Below, in pieces: positions 43,844-53,203 of a stretch of DNA of 64,000 bases. Position 1 is the stretch's first letter; each line of letters opens with the position of its first letter. The stretch spans positions 1 through 64,000 of the forward strand of contig NZ_JAAVUP010000001.1 of NCBI RefSeq assembly GCF_012163135.1, in the 5' to 3' direction. A model generated the notes under the pieces. It was given only the letters and a program-made list of their open reading frames with translations, searched no databases and was not told the DNA's origin. This DNA is from Neoroseomonas oryzicola. Lineage in GTDB: Bacteria > Pseudomonadota > Alphaproteobacteria > Acetobacterales > Acetobacteraceae. A program made the translations under genes and the position numbers.

Positions 43844-44701
43844 ATGGTCGCGGTGGTGGGTCTCGGCAACATGGGCATGGCGATGGTCAGCCGCCTGCGT
43901 GGGCTCGGCGTCGCGCCGCGGGCCTGGGACCTCGATCCCGCGAAGCGCGCCGCGGCGGAAGCGGCCGGGGCGGTGGTCCCGGATGTGCTGAGCGGGATCA
44001 CCGAAGCCGTGGTGCTGCTCTCCTTGCCCAACGAGGCCGCGGTCGCGGCCGTGCTCGACGCGCTGCTGCCCGGTTTGCCGGCGGGCGCGGTGATCGCGGA
44101 CACCTCGACGCTGTCGCCGGGCGCGGTGCGCGACTTCGCGGCGCGGGCCGCGGTGGCGGGCTGCGCCTATCTCGACGCGCCGGTTTCGGGCGGGCCGGCG
44201 GGGGCTGCCGCCGGGACGCTGGCGATGATGATCGGCGGGGATGCGGCGGCCCTCGACCGCGCGCGGCCGGACCTCGATCGCGTCGCGACCAAGATCCTGC
44301 ATATCGGGGCCTCGGGCGCGGGGCAGGTGGCGAAGCTGGTGAACAACCTGATGGTCGCGACCAACCTGGTCGTGGCGGGGGAGGCGCTGCGCCTCGGCGC
44401 CCGCGCCGGTGTCGCGCCCGAGGCGCTGTTGCCGGTGCTGAACGGCGCGACCGGGCGTTCCGCCGCGACCGAGATCAACTGGCCGCGCTGGATCGCGAGC
44501 GGCACCTTCGATTCCGGCTTCACCGCCGGGCTGATGCGCAAGGATGTGCGCCTGGCGGTGGCGCTGGCCGAGGCGGTCGGCGCGCCCCTCGACGCCACCG
44601 CCCGCGCGGCGTCCGCCTGGGAGGCGCTGTCCGGCGCCGTGCCCGATGCCGAGGACTTCAACCGCCTGTCCGCCGCGATCTTCGATGGAGCGACCGCATG
44701 A
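43844..44701 (+). CDS. Beta-hydroxyacid dehydrogenase (3-hydroxyisobutyrate dehydrogenase family)
   Basis: 285 aa. The N-terminal Rossmann motif GLGNMGMAM (6-14) is followed by the substrate motif DAPVSGGPAGAAAGTLAMM and the catalytic-Lys helix GAGQVAKLVNNLMVATNLV. Members reduce or oxidise short beta-hydroxy acids such as 3-hydroxyisobutyrate, tartronate or glycerate semialdehydes with NAD(P). Its stop overlaps the aldehyde dehydrogenase start (ATGA), so the two enzymes probably act in sequence on one substrate. Confidence 0.87.
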   Translation: MVAVVGLGNMGMAMVSRLRGLGVAPRAWDLDPAKRAAAEAAGAVVPDVLSGITEAVVLLSLPNEAAVAAVLDALLPGLPAGAVIADTSTLSPGAVRDFAARAAVAGCAYLDAPVSGGPAGAAAGTLAMMIGGDAAALDRARPDLDRVATKILHIGASGAGQVAKLVNNLMVATNLVVAGEALRLGARAGVAPEALLPVLNGATGRSAATEINWPRWIASGTFDSGFTAGLMRKDVRLAVALAEAVGAPLDATARAASAWEALSGAVPDAEDFNRLSAAIFDGATA

Positions 44702-46224
44702 CCGCCTTCGCCGCCAGGGACACGCTGCTGTCCGGTCTCGACGCGCTGCTCGGCGGGCGGGCCGGCAGCCTCGTGGATGGCGAGGTCGTGGAAGGACGCG
44801 GCGACCGGGTCGCGCTGACCGATCCGGCGACGGGGTCCGTGCTGCTGGACTACGCCGCGGCGGATGCCGCGACGGTCGCAGCGGCCTGCGCCGGCGCGGC
44901 GCGGGCGCAGCGCGAATGGATGACGCTGTCGGCCGCCGAGCGGGGGCGGCGCCTCTGGGCCGTCGGCGCCCTGGTCCGGCGCGATGCCGAGGCGCTGGCG
45001 CGCATCGAATCCGCCCAGTCCGGCAAGCCGCTGCGCGATGCCCGCGCCGAGGCCGCGCGCGTCGCCGAGATGGCCGAGTACTGGGCCGGCTGGTGCGACA
45101 AGATCGAGGGCCGCACGGTGCCCGTGCCCTCGGGCCACACGGTCATCGTCCGCCGCGAGCCCTACGGGGTGGTGCTGGCCGTCACGCCGTGGAACGCGCC
45201 GCTGTTCACCGCGGGCTGGAACGTGTTCCCGGCGCTGGCGGCGGGCAATGCGGTGGTGCTGAAGCCGTCGGAATTCACGCCGCTGACCTCCCTCGCGCTG
45301 GGACGGCTGTGCCTCGAGGCGGGGCTGCCGCGCGGCCTGGTGCAGGTGGTCTGCGGGCCGGGGCAGGGGACCGGGGCGGCGCTGCTCGGCGCGCCCGAGG
45401 TGGCGCGCGTCACCTTCGTCGGCGGCCCGGCCTCGGGTGCGGCGGTCGCCGCGGCCTGCGCGGCGCGGACCATCCCCTGCGTTCTCGAGCTCGGCGGCAA
45501 GAGCGCCAACATCGTCTTCGACGACGCCGACTTCGCCGCCGCCGTGCAGGGCGCGCAGCAGGCGATCTTCGCCGGCAGCGGGCAATCCTGCGTCGCCGGA
45601 TCGCGCCTGCTGGTGCAGCGCTCCGTCCATGACCGCTTTGTCGCCGCCATGGCCGAGGCGGCGCGGCGCATCCGCATGGGCGACCCGCTCGATGCCGCGA
45701 CCGAGATGGGCCCGGTCGCGAACGCACGGCAATTCGCCCATGTGCGCGCCCTGGTCGGCGCCGGCGCGGACGAGGGCGCCGAGGTGATTGCCGCGGCACC
45801 GCCCGAGGGCCTGCCCGCCGCGGGCTTCTGGGTGCCGCCGACGGTGCTCGCGGGCCTTACCAATGGCGCCCGCCCGGCGCAGGAGGAGATCTTCGGCCCC
45901 GTCGTCGCCGCCATTCCCTTCGACGACGAGGCGGAGGCGGTGGCACTCGCCAACGACACGCGCTTCGGCCTGGCCGGGGCGGTGTGGACGCGCGATGTCG
46001 GCCGCGCGCACCGGGTCGCCGCGGCGGTGCGCGCGGGCACCTTCTGGGTGAACGGCTACCGAACCATCCATGTCTCGGTGCCCTTCGGCGGCTTCGGGGC
46101 CTCGGGCTACGGACGGTCCTCGGGGGCGGAGGTGCTCGCGGAGCTCACCCAGTCCAAGGCGGTCTGGATCGACACGGCGGAAACCCCGGCGCTCGGCTTC
46201 GGGCACCGGCCAGCGGGGTACTAG
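44698..46224 (+). CDS. NAD(P)-dependent aldehyde dehydrogenase
   Basis: 508 aa. Core motifs are TPWNAPLF near residue 163, KPSEFTPL, the general base E264 in LELGGKS and the catalytic nucleophile C298 in GSGQSCVAGSR. EEIFGPVVAAIPF is also conserved. It is coupled to the upstream beta-hydroxyacid dehydrogenase by an ATGA overlap, consistent with a two-step alcohol-to-acid oxidation. Substrate not determined; betaine-aldehyde, semialdehyde or hydroxy-aldehyde are possible. Confidence 0.9.
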   Translation: MTAFAARDTLLSGLDALLGGRAGSLVDGEVVEGRGDRVALTDPATGSVLLDYAAADAATVAAACAGAARAQREWMTLSAAERGRRLWAVGALVRRDAEALARIESAQSGKPLRDARAEAARVAEMAEYWAGWCDKIEGRTVPVPSGHTVIVRREPYGVVLAVTPWNAPLFTAGWNVFPALAAGNAVVLKPSEFTPLTSLALGRLCLEAGLPRGLVQVVCGPGQGTGAALLGAPEVARVTFVGGPASGAAVAAACAARTIPCVLELGGKSANIVFDDADFAAAVQGAQQAIFAGSGQSCVAGSRLLVQRSVHDRFVAAMAEAARRIRMGDPLDAATEMGPVANARQFAHVRALVGAGADEGAEVIAAAPPEGLPAAGFWVPPTVLAGLTNGARPAQEEIFGPVVAAIPFDDEAEAVALANDTRFGLAGAVWTRDVGRAHRVAAAVRAGTFWVNGYRTIHVSVPFGGFGASGYGRSSGAEVLAELTQSKAVWIDTAETPALGFGHRPAGY

Positions 46225-46269
46225 CGCCGGGCGGCCCCCGCCATCCATGGCGTGCATACCGGTCTTGGC

Positions 46270-46294
46270 GGGCCGCGCGGATGTGGCGCGGCCC
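46270..46294. terminator. Hairpin after the aldehyde dehydrogenase
   Basis: A 9-bp perfect stem GGGCCGCGC / GCGCGGCCC (46270-46278 with 46286-46294) with a 7-nt loop lies 46 bp after the aldehyde dehydrogenase stop and 67 bp before the receptor array. No T-run follows. It may mark the boundary between transcripts. Confidence 0.45.
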
Positions 46295-46360
46295 CCGCTG
46301 GATCGGATAAGCGCGCGCCGCTAGGCTCACCCTTGGCTTCACCGAACGGAGAACGTCCTG

Positions 46361-47956
46361 ATGTTCCGACGCGACCTGCTGGCCGCCGCGGCCGTCGCCG
46401 CCGCCCTGCCGCGTTTCGCCATCGCGCAGCCGACTGCCGCGCGCACGCTGAAATACGTCCCGCACGCCAACCTGCCCAACATCGACCCCTTCACCAACAC
46501 CGCCTTCGTGGCGCGCGACCATGCCTTCCTGGTCTTCGACCAGCTCTACGGCATGAACGACAAGTTCGAGCCCGTGCCGCAGATGGTGCAGGGCCATGTG
46601 GTCGAGAACGGCGGCCTGCTGTGGCGCTTCACCCTGCGCGAGGGGCTGAAGTTCCACGACGGCACGCCGGTGCGCGGGCGGGACTGCATCGCCTCCATCA
46701 AGCGGTGGGGCCGGCGCGACGCCTTCGGGCAGGAGCTGATCGCCCGCGTCGCGGACATGACCGAGGACAGCGACCGCGTCTTCACCATCAAGCTGTCGCG
46801 GCCCTTCCCGAAGATGCTCGAGGCCTTCTCCAAGGTCACGACGAGCTGCCTCTTCATCATGCCCGAGCGGCTCGCCAACGTTGATCCCTTCACCAACATC
46901 ACCGAGGCGGTGGGCTCCGGCCCCTATCGCTTCGTGCAGAACGAATGGGTCCCGGGGTCGAGCGTCGTCTACGCGCGCAACCCGGACTACGTGCCGGTGC
47001 CGAACGGCACGCCGTCGATGACCGCCGGGCCGAAGGTGGTGCACTTCGACCGCGTCGAATGGCGCATCATCCCCGATGCCTCGACCGCCGCGGCCGCGCT
47101 GCAGTCGGGCGAGATCGACTGGTGGGAGCAGCCGACGGCGGACCTCTTCCCGCTGGTGGCGCGCAACCGCAACGTCGCGGTGGACGTGATCAATGCCACC
47201 GGCCTGATCGGCATCTTCCGCCCGAACCACCTGACCGCGCCGTTCAACAACCCCGCGGTGCGCCGCGCCGTGATCACCGCCATCAGCCAGATGGACTTCA
47301 TGACGGCGGTGATCGGCGATGCGACCGTGCCGGGCTACCAGACGCTGAAGCGCGAGAACATCGGCTACTTCGCCCCCGAATCGCCCTCGGCCTCGACCGT
47401 CGGGCTCGACCGGCTCAAGAAGTCCGTCGACGCCGCGCGGGCGGAACTGCAGGCCGCGGGCGCGATGGGTGCGAAGCTGGTCCTGATGAACGCGACCGAC
47501 CTCGCCTCGATCAACGCGGCGACGCTGGTGGGCGCGGACCTGTTCCGCCGCATGGGCTTCGACGTCGACCTGGTCTCGGCCGACTGGGGCACGGTGGTGC
47601 AGCGCCGCGCGAGCAAGAATCCGCTCGAGCAGGGCGGCTGGTCGGGCTTCTTCACCTTCTGGTCGGGCGTCGACCACTGGAACCCGGCGAGCCATGCCTC
47701 GATCCGCGGCCATGGCGACGCGGCCTGGCCGGGCTGGCCGACCATCCCGGCCATCGAGGCCCAGCGCAATGCCTGGTTCGATGCGCCGGACGCGGCCGCG
47801 GCCCTTGCCGCGACGACCGAGATGCAGCGCATCGCCTTCCAGGAAGTGCCCTATGTGCCGACCGGCATGTACTACCAGCCGACGGCGTATCGGCGGAACC
47901 TGACCGGCATCCTGAAGGGCCAGCCGCCGCTGTTCTGGAACGTCCGGCGGGGCTGA
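46361..47956 (+). CDS. Peptide/nickel-type ABC substrate-binding protein, array member 1
   Basis: 531 aa SBP family 5 receptor. A twin-arginine signal (MFRRDLLAAAAVAAALPRFA) ends near residue 22. Landmarks shared across the array are LKYVPHANLPNIDPF, DQLYG, LREGLKFHDGTPVRGRDC, IMPERL, GSGPYRF and a ligand-facing NHLTAPFNNPAVRRAV. The closing LTGILKG...FWNVRRG is also shared. GGAGAA precedes the ATG. It is the first of five paralogues, separated from the second by a hairpin and a palindromic repeat. Likely ligands: oligopeptides or similar; specificity unknown. Confidence 0.88.
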   Translation: MFRRDLLAAAAVAAALPRFAIAQPTAARTLKYVPHANLPNIDPFTNTAFVARDHAFLVFDQLYGMNDKFEPVPQMVQGHVVENGGLLWRFTLREGLKFHDGTPVRGRDCIASIKRWGRRDAFGQELIARVADMTEDSDRVFTIKLSRPFPKMLEAFSKVTTSCLFIMPERLANVDPFTNITEAVGSGPYRFVQNEWVPGSSVVYARNPDYVPVPNGTPSMTAGPKVVHFDRVEWRIIPDASTAAAALQSGEIDWWEQPTADLFPLVARNRNVAVDVINATGLIGIFRPNHLTAPFNNPAVRRAVITAISQMDFMTAVIGDATVPGYQTLKRENIGYFAPESPSASTVGLDRLKKSVDAARAELQAAGAMGAKLVLMNATDLASINAATLVGADLFRRMGFDVDLVSADWGTVVQRRASKNPLEQGGWSGFFTFWSGVDHWNPASHASIRGHGDAAWPGWPTIPAIEAQRNAWFDAPDAAAALAATTEMQRIAFQEVPYVPTGMYYQPTAYRRNLTGILKGQPPLFWNVRRG

Positions 47957-47969
47957 CACGTCTCCGTGA

Positions 47970-47999
47970 CGCCCGGCGCCCCTTGCAAGGCGCCGGGCG
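47970..47999 (+). terminator. Strong hairpin between receptor genes 1 and 2
   Basis: An 11-bp perfect stem CGCCCGGCGCC / GGCGCCGGGCG (47970-47980 with 47989-47999) starts 14 bp after receptor gene 1. It lacks a T-run. It may end most transcripts from gene 1, or stabilise the 3' end of its mRNA. Confidence 0.55.
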
Positions 48000-48092
48000 A
48001 TCCGGTCAGAAGGGCCCGGTGATTCCCTCTGCCCGGAGCTTCGACCTGCGGCCCCTGGGGCCGAGGCCGCGAAGGCGGCCCGCGCGTCGTCG

Positions 48093-48160
48093 CGCGAAGC
48101 CAAGCCGCGCGGATGCGCGGCGCCCGGCGCCTGAGGGGCGCGAAGGCGAAGCCTTCGTGC
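48093..48160 (-). repeat. Dispersed GC-rich palindromic repeat, copy C
   Basis: On the minus strand this region reads a CCCCTCAGGCGCCGGGCGCC core then TCCGCGCGGCTTGGCTTCGC. It is flanked by a GAAGG/CCTTC stem matching the one in the MITE-like element near 38.3 kb. It fills the 229-bp gap between receptor genes 1 and 2 together with the hairpin. No gene is seen in the gap. Confidence 0.55.
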
Positions 48161-48185
48161 ACGCCGCATGAGTCGAGGCCCGAGA

Positions 48186-49775
48186 ATGAAGCGACGCCAT
48201 TTCCTTGCCGCGGCGGCGACCGCCGCCATGCCTGCGCGTGCCGCGCTGGGGCAGGGGACCTCCGGTGCCTCGCGCGTCCTGAAGTTCATTCCGCAGGCCG
48301 ACCCGGCGGTGCTCGACCCGATCGTCACCACCGCCGCGGCCACCCGCAACCACGGCTTCGCGGTGTGGGACACGCTGTATGGCCTGAACCAGGACTATGC
48401 GGCCGAACCGCAGATGGCGCAGAGCCACGCCATCGAGAATGACGGCCGCCGCGTCACCATCCGCCTGCGCGAAGGCCTGAAGTTCCACGACGGCGAGCCG
48501 GTGCGCGCGGCCGATTGCGTCGCCTCGATCCGCCGCTGGGCGGCGCGCGACCCGATGGGCCAGGTGCTGATGGCGCGCACGGAGGAGATCCTCGCGCCCG
48601 ATGAGCGCAGCATCGTCTTCCGCCTGCAGCGGCCTTTTCCGCTGCTGTTCGACGCGCTGGCGAAGGTGACCCCGCCGGTCTGCTTCATCATGCCCGAGCG
48701 CATCGCCGCGACCCCGCCCAACCAGCCGATCGCCGAGATCGTCGGCAGCGGACCGTTCCGCTTTCTCGCCGACGAGCGCGAGCCCGGCAGCCGCGTCGTC
48801 TACGAACGCTTCGCCGACTACGTCCCGCGCGCGGAAGGGGTGACCACCTGGACCGCGGGGCCGAAGCGGGTGCACCTCGATCGGGTCGAATGGCATGCGA
48901 TGCCCGATGCCGGCACGGCGGCCAATGCGCTGATCGCCGGCGAGGCGCAGTGGTGGGAGAACCCGCCCGTCGAGCGCCAGGCCGCGCTGCGCGGCAACCG
49001 CACCGTGGTGATGGAGATCCCGGACCCCACCGGCTTCGTCGGCATGGCGCGCTTCAACCACCTCCATCCGCCGTTCAACAGCATGGCGATCCGCCGCGCC
49101 CTGCTGGGGGCCGTGGACCAGGAGGAGTTCATGACCGCGGTCGTCGGCGCCGACCGCAGCCTGTGGCGCGAGGATGTCGGCATCTTCGGTCCCGGCACGC
49201 CGCTCGCGAACGATGAGGGCATGTCGGTCCTGACCGGCAACCGCGACATCGAGAAGGTGAAGCGCGAGATCTCCGAGGCCGGCTACGGCGGCGAGAAGGT
49301 CGTGCTGCTCGCGGCGACGGATTTCCCGACTCTGTCGGCCATCGCGAATGTCGGCGCCAACCTGCTGCGGCGCGTCGGCATGGATGTCGAACTCATCGCC
49401 GACGAGTGGGCGACGCTGGTGCGCCGGCGCGCCAACCGCGCCCCTCCCTCGGAAGGCGGATGGAGCATGTTCTTCACCTTCTGGTCCGGCATCGACACGG
49501 CCAATCCGGGCGTGCACCAGGCGCTGCGCGGCAACGGCGAACGCGCCTGGTTCGGCTGGCCGACCATGCCGCGCATGGAGGAACTGCGGTCGCAATGGTT
49601 CGACGCGCCGGACCTAGGGGCGCAGCAGCGGCTCGCGCGGCAGATGCAGGCGGAGGCGCTGCGCGAGGGGCCCTACCTGCCGCTCGGGCAGTATTTCCAG
49701 GCAACCGCCTACCGGCGTGGCATCTCCGGCCTGCTGAAGGGGCTGCCGCTGTTCTGGAACGTTCAGAAGGGCTGA
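48186..49775 (+). CDS. Peptide/nickel-type ABC substrate-binding protein, array member 2
   Basis: 529 aa paralogue. The Tat signal is MKRRHFLAAAATAAMP, and I set the start at this ATG rather than one 18 bp upstream. Array landmarks: LKFIPQADPAVLDPI, DTLYGL, GLKFHDGEPVRAADC, FNHLHPPFN and FFTFWSGIDTANPG. The mid-section (LWREDVGIFGPGTPLANDEG) differs from member 1, where the corresponding GYQTLKRENIGYF is quite distinct, suggesting different ligand pockets. The palindromic repeat lies upstream, member 3 follows after 66 bp. Confidence 0.88.
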   Translation: MKRRHFLAAAATAAMPARAALGQGTSGASRVLKFIPQADPAVLDPIVTTAAATRNHGFAVWDTLYGLNQDYAAEPQMAQSHAIENDGRRVTIRLREGLKFHDGEPVRAADCVASIRRWAARDPMGQVLMARTEEILAPDERSIVFRLQRPFPLLFDALAKVTPPVCFIMPERIAATPPNQPIAEIVGSGPFRFLADEREPGSRVVYERFADYVPRAEGVTTWTAGPKRVHLDRVEWHAMPDAGTAANALIAGEAQWWENPPVERQAALRGNRTVVMEIPDPTGFVGMARFNHLHPPFNSMAIRRALLGAVDQEEFMTAVVGADRSLWREDVGIFGPGTPLANDEGMSVLTGNRDIEKVKREISEAGYGGEKVVLLAATDFPTLSAIANVGANLLRRVGMDVELIADEWATLVRRRANRAPPSEGGWSMFFTFWSGIDTANPGVHQALRGNGERAWFGWPTMPRMEELRSQWFDAPDLGAQQRLARQMQAEALREGPYLPLGQYFQATAYRRGISGLLKGLPLFWNVQKG

Positions 49776-49841
49776 TCCAAGGGTTGCCCATCCCGGCCGC
49801 GGCTGGTCTGATGCCGCCCGCTTCTTGGCTGGGAGAGTTAC

Positions 49842-51434
49842 ATGAACCGCCGTGACCTGCTGAAGGCCTCCGCCGCGGCCGGGGCCGCCGGCGCGCTGCC
49901 GCGCTTCGCGACCGCGCAGCCCGCGCAGAACCGCGTCCTCAAGATGGTGCCGCAGGCGAACCTCACGAGCCTCGACCCGATCTGGACGACGGCGAACATC
50001 ACCCGCAACCACGGGCACATGATCTACGACAGCCTCTATGGCCTCGACGCGAACTTCGCGCCGCAGCCGCAGATGGCCGAGGGTCATGTCCTCGAGGACG
50101 GTGGCAAGATCGTCACGATCACGCTGCGGCCGGGGCTGAAGTTCCACGACGGCGAACCGGTGCGCGCGCAGGATGCGGTGCCCTCGATCGCGCGCTGGAT
50201 GAAGCGCAATCCGTTCGGGCAGAAGCTCGCCACGGTGGTGGATGCGCTCGAGGTCGTGGACGACCGGCGGCTGCGCTTCAAGCTGAAGAAGCCCTTCCCG
50301 TTGCTGTTCAAGGCGCTCGGCCAGGTTTCGAACAGCCCGGCCTTCATCATGCCGCAGCGCCTTGCGGAGACGGATGCGTTCCAGCAGGTGCGCGAGGCGA
50401 TTGGCTCCGGCCCGTTCAAGTTCAAGGCGGACGAGTTCAATTCCGGCAGCCTCGTCGTCTATGAGCGCTTCGGTGACTATGTGCCGACGCCGAACGGCAC
50501 GCCGAGCCTGACGGCCGGCCCGAAGGTTGCCTATTTCGACCGCGTCGAGTGGAACATCATCACCGATGCCTCGACCGCCGCGGCGGCGCTGCAGACCGGC
50601 GAGATCGACTGGTACGAGCAGCCGCCGCCCGAGATCCAGCAGCTGCTGCGCCGGAACCGCGGCATCTCGATCGAGGCGATCGACCCGCTGCCGCTGACCG
50701 GCATCCTGCGCTTCAACCACCTGCACGCGCCCTTCAACGACAAGAAGATGCGCCAGGCGATCCTTCCGGCGATCAGCCAGGAGGACTTCATGCAGGCGGT
50801 GGTGGGCACCGACGCTTCGATCTACCGCACCGGCGTCGGGCTGTTCACGCCGGGTACGCCGCTCGCGAACGATGCCGGTCTTGCGCCGCTGATGGGCCCG
50901 CGCAGTGTCGACCGCGCCAAGGCCCTGATGCGCGAGGCCGGCTACACCAACCAGCTGATGCGGCTGATCGGGCCGACCGACATCCTCGCCCCGTCCGCGA
51001 TGACGCAGGTGGGCGCGGACCTGGTGCGGCGGCTCGGCTTCAATGCCGACATCGCGCTGTCCGACTGGGGCACCACCGTCACCCGGCGCGCCTCGCGCGA
51101 GCCGGTGGAACGCAACGGCTGGTCGATGCTGTTCACCTCCTTCTCCTCGGTGGATTTCGTCGATCCGGCGGCGCATTTCCCGATGCGCGGCAACGGCACC
51201 AATGCCTGGTTCGGCTGGCCGACCGTCCCGCGGCTCGAGGAACTGCGCGACGCCTGGTTCGAGGCGCCGGACCTCGCAACCGAACAGCGGCTCGCGCGCG
51301 AGATGCAGACCGTCGCGATGGACGAACTGCCCTACGTCCCGGTCGGTTCGTACATGTCGATGACGGCGATCCGCCGCAACCTGACCGGCCGCGTGCCGGG
51401 GCTCGCGCTGTTCTGGAACCTTCGTCGGACCTGA
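49842..51434 (+). CDS. Peptide/nickel-type ABC substrate-binding protein, array member 3
   Basis: 530 aa paralogue with Tat signal MNRRDLLKASAAAGAAGALP. Shared blocks are KMVPQANLTSLDPIWTT, DSLYGLD, GLKFHDGEPVRAQDA, FNHLHAPFNDKKMRQAI and the end RVPGLALFWNLRRT. It is the member with WYEQPPPEIQQLL where others have WWE, a change near the expected binding cleft. Member 4 follows after only 12 bp, so members 3 and 4 are certainly co-transcribed in practice. Confidence 0.88.
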   Translation: MNRRDLLKASAAAGAAGALPRFATAQPAQNRVLKMVPQANLTSLDPIWTTANITRNHGHMIYDSLYGLDANFAPQPQMAEGHVLEDGGKIVTITLRPGLKFHDGEPVRAQDAVPSIARWMKRNPFGQKLATVVDALEVVDDRRLRFKLKKPFPLLFKALGQVSNSPAFIMPQRLAETDAFQQVREAIGSGPFKFKADEFNSGSLVVYERFGDYVPTPNGTPSLTAGPKVAYFDRVEWNIITDASTAAAALQTGEIDWYEQPPPEIQQLLRRNRGISIEAIDPLPLTGILRFNHLHAPFNDKKMRQAILPAISQEDFMQAVVGTDASIYRTGVGLFTPGTPLANDAGLAPLMGPRSVDRAKALMREAGYTNQLMRLIGPTDILAPSAMTQVGADLVRRLGFNADIALSDWGTTVTRRASREPVERNGWSMLFTSFSSVDFVDPAAHFPMRGNGTNAWFGWPTVPRLEELRDAWFEAPDLATEQRLAREMQTVAMDELPYVPVGSYMSMTAIRRNLTGRVPGLALFWNLRRT

Positions 51435-51446
51435 GGGGCAGGGATC

Positions 51447-53033
51447 ATGGAACGCAGGACCTTTCTCGGCGCTTCCGCGGGCATCGCCGCGGCGGGCGTC
51501 TCGGCGCCCGCCCTCTCGCAGGGGGCGGCGGCGCGCACGCTGCGGGTCATCCCGCAGGCGAACCTTACCAGCCTCGACCCGGTGTGGACGACCGCGGTCG
51601 TCACCCGCAACCACGCCTTCCTGGTCTATGACCAGCTCTGCGCGACGGACGGCAAGGGCGAGGTGAAGCCCCAGATGGCCGAGGGCTGGGACATCTCCCA
51701 GGACGGCCTGACCTGGACCTTCACGCTGCGCGAGGGCCTCGCCTTCCATGACGGCGAGAAGGTGCTGGCGAAGGACTGCGTCGCCTCCATCGATCGCTGG
51801 CGGCGGCGCGATCCCTTCACCCAGGTGCTGTGGCCCAATGTCGCCGAGTTGGCGACGCTCGACGACCGGCGCTTCCGCTTCCGGCTGCACAAGCGGACGC
51901 CGCTGCTGTTGATGGCGCTCGGCCAGACGCAGTTCCCCTGCTTCATCATGCCCGAGCGCATCGCCCGCACCGACGCCTTCCAGCAGGTGCGCGAGACGGT
52001 CGGTTCCGGCCCCTTCCGCTTCCTGCGCGACGAGTGGAATCCCGGCCAGCGCGCCGTCTGGGCAAAGAACGAGCGCTACGTGCCGCGGCAGGAGGCGGTG
52101 GACGGGCTGGCCGGCGGGCGCGTGCCGCGGCTCGATCGCGTCGAGTGGACGATCATCACCGACCCGGCGACCAGCGGCAGCGCGATGGCGCAGGGCGAGC
52201 AGGACTACTGGGAATACCCGCTGCACGACCTGCTGCCGATGCTGCGCCGCAATCGTGGCGTGGTGGTCGAGCAGCGCCTGACCGACGGCACCTACGGCAT
52301 CTGCCGCTTCAACACGCTGCAGCCGCCCTTCAACAATCCGGCGATTCGCCGTGCGGTGGCGATGGCGGTGGACCAGCGCGACTACCTGCGCGCGGTGGCC
52401 GGCGACGATCCGGCCGGCTGGGGCGTCTGTGAGGGCGTCTTCACCTGCGACACGCCGCTTGCCAACGAGGCGGGCAGCGATGCCCTGAAGACGCACAGCA
52501 TCGAGCGCGCCAAGGCCGCGCTGCAGGCCGCCGGCTACAACGGCGAGAAGGTGGTGCTGATCGCCCCGGGCGATTACCCGCAGATCAACGCGCTGTCGCT
52601 GATGACGGCGGACATCATCCGCCGGCTGGGCATGAACCTCGAGCTGATCTCGGCCGATTGGGGCACGCTGATCCAGCGCCGCGCCAGCAAGGAGCCGGTC
52701 GAGCGCGGCGGGTGGAGCATCATACACACCACCTCCTCCGGCCAGTCGCTGGCGCTGCCGGTCTTCCACCTGTTCCTGCGCGCCAACGGCAACGACGCCT
52801 GGTTCGGCTGGCCGGACGTGCCCGAGGTCGAGCGCCTGCGCGCCGAATGGGTCGAGAAGGGGGGCGATCCGGCCGAGGGCCGGCGCATCGCCGAGGCGCT
52901 CAACCGGGAGGCGATGCAGTCCATGTACTACATCCCGCTCGGCTACTACTGGCAGCCCTCGGCCTGGCGGCGGAACGTCACCGGCGTCTTCCGCGCGCCG
53001 GCGACCGTTTTCTGGAACATCGGCAAGTCCTGA
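51447..53033 (+). CDS. Peptide/nickel-type ABC substrate-binding protein, array member 4
   Basis: 528 aa and the most divergent member. Tat signal MERRTFLGASAGIAAAG. It keeps RVIPQANLTSLDPVWTTAVV and GSGPFRFLRDEW but replaces NHLH with RFNTLQPPFNNP, has YDQLCATDGKGEVKPQ in place of the DTLYG region, and lacks WWE (DYWEYPL instead). These changes cluster in segments expected to line the ligand site. A 170-bp gap with no clear motif separates it from member 5. Confidence 0.88.
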   Translation: MERRTFLGASAGIAAAGVSAPALSQGAAARTLRVIPQANLTSLDPVWTTAVVTRNHAFLVYDQLCATDGKGEVKPQMAEGWDISQDGLTWTFTLREGLAFHDGEKVLAKDCVASIDRWRRRDPFTQVLWPNVAELATLDDRRFRFRLHKRTPLLLMALGQTQFPCFIMPERIARTDAFQQVRETVGSGPFRFLRDEWNPGQRAVWAKNERYVPRQEAVDGLAGGRVPRLDRVEWTIITDPATSGSAMAQGEQDYWEYPLHDLLPMLRRNRGVVVEQRLTDGTYGICRFNTLQPPFNNPAIRRAVAMAVDQRDYLRAVAGDDPAGWGVCEGVFTCDTPLANEAGSDALKTHSIERAKAALQAAGYNGEKVVLIAPGDYPQINALSLMTADIIRRLGMNLELISADWGTLIQRRASKEPVERGGWSIIHTTSSGQSLALPVFHLFLRANGNDAWFGWPDVPEVERLRAEWVEKGGDPAEGRRIAEALNREAMQSMYYIPLGYYWQPSAWRRNVTGVFRAPATVFWNIGKS

Positions 53034-53203
53034 GGGGGCGGTCTGGCACGCCCTGTGCTGCGTTGGCGGCGTGGCCGGGTCGCGGCCGGCGTCCCGGCGG
53101 CCCTTGGCCGTCGGGGGGCGCTGGTCGCGCGCCCGTTCTTGATGCAATCTGACTGCAATACGGGCAGCGAGGCTCAGCCCGGATGACACAAGGGAGACGG
53201 TGA

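Noticed and set aside
53034..53203. Promoter or regulatory site between receptor genes 4 and 5 (two TGCAA direct repeats around 53,147)
   Set aside because: The repeats are only five bases and no convincing promoter boxes with standard spacing accompany them.
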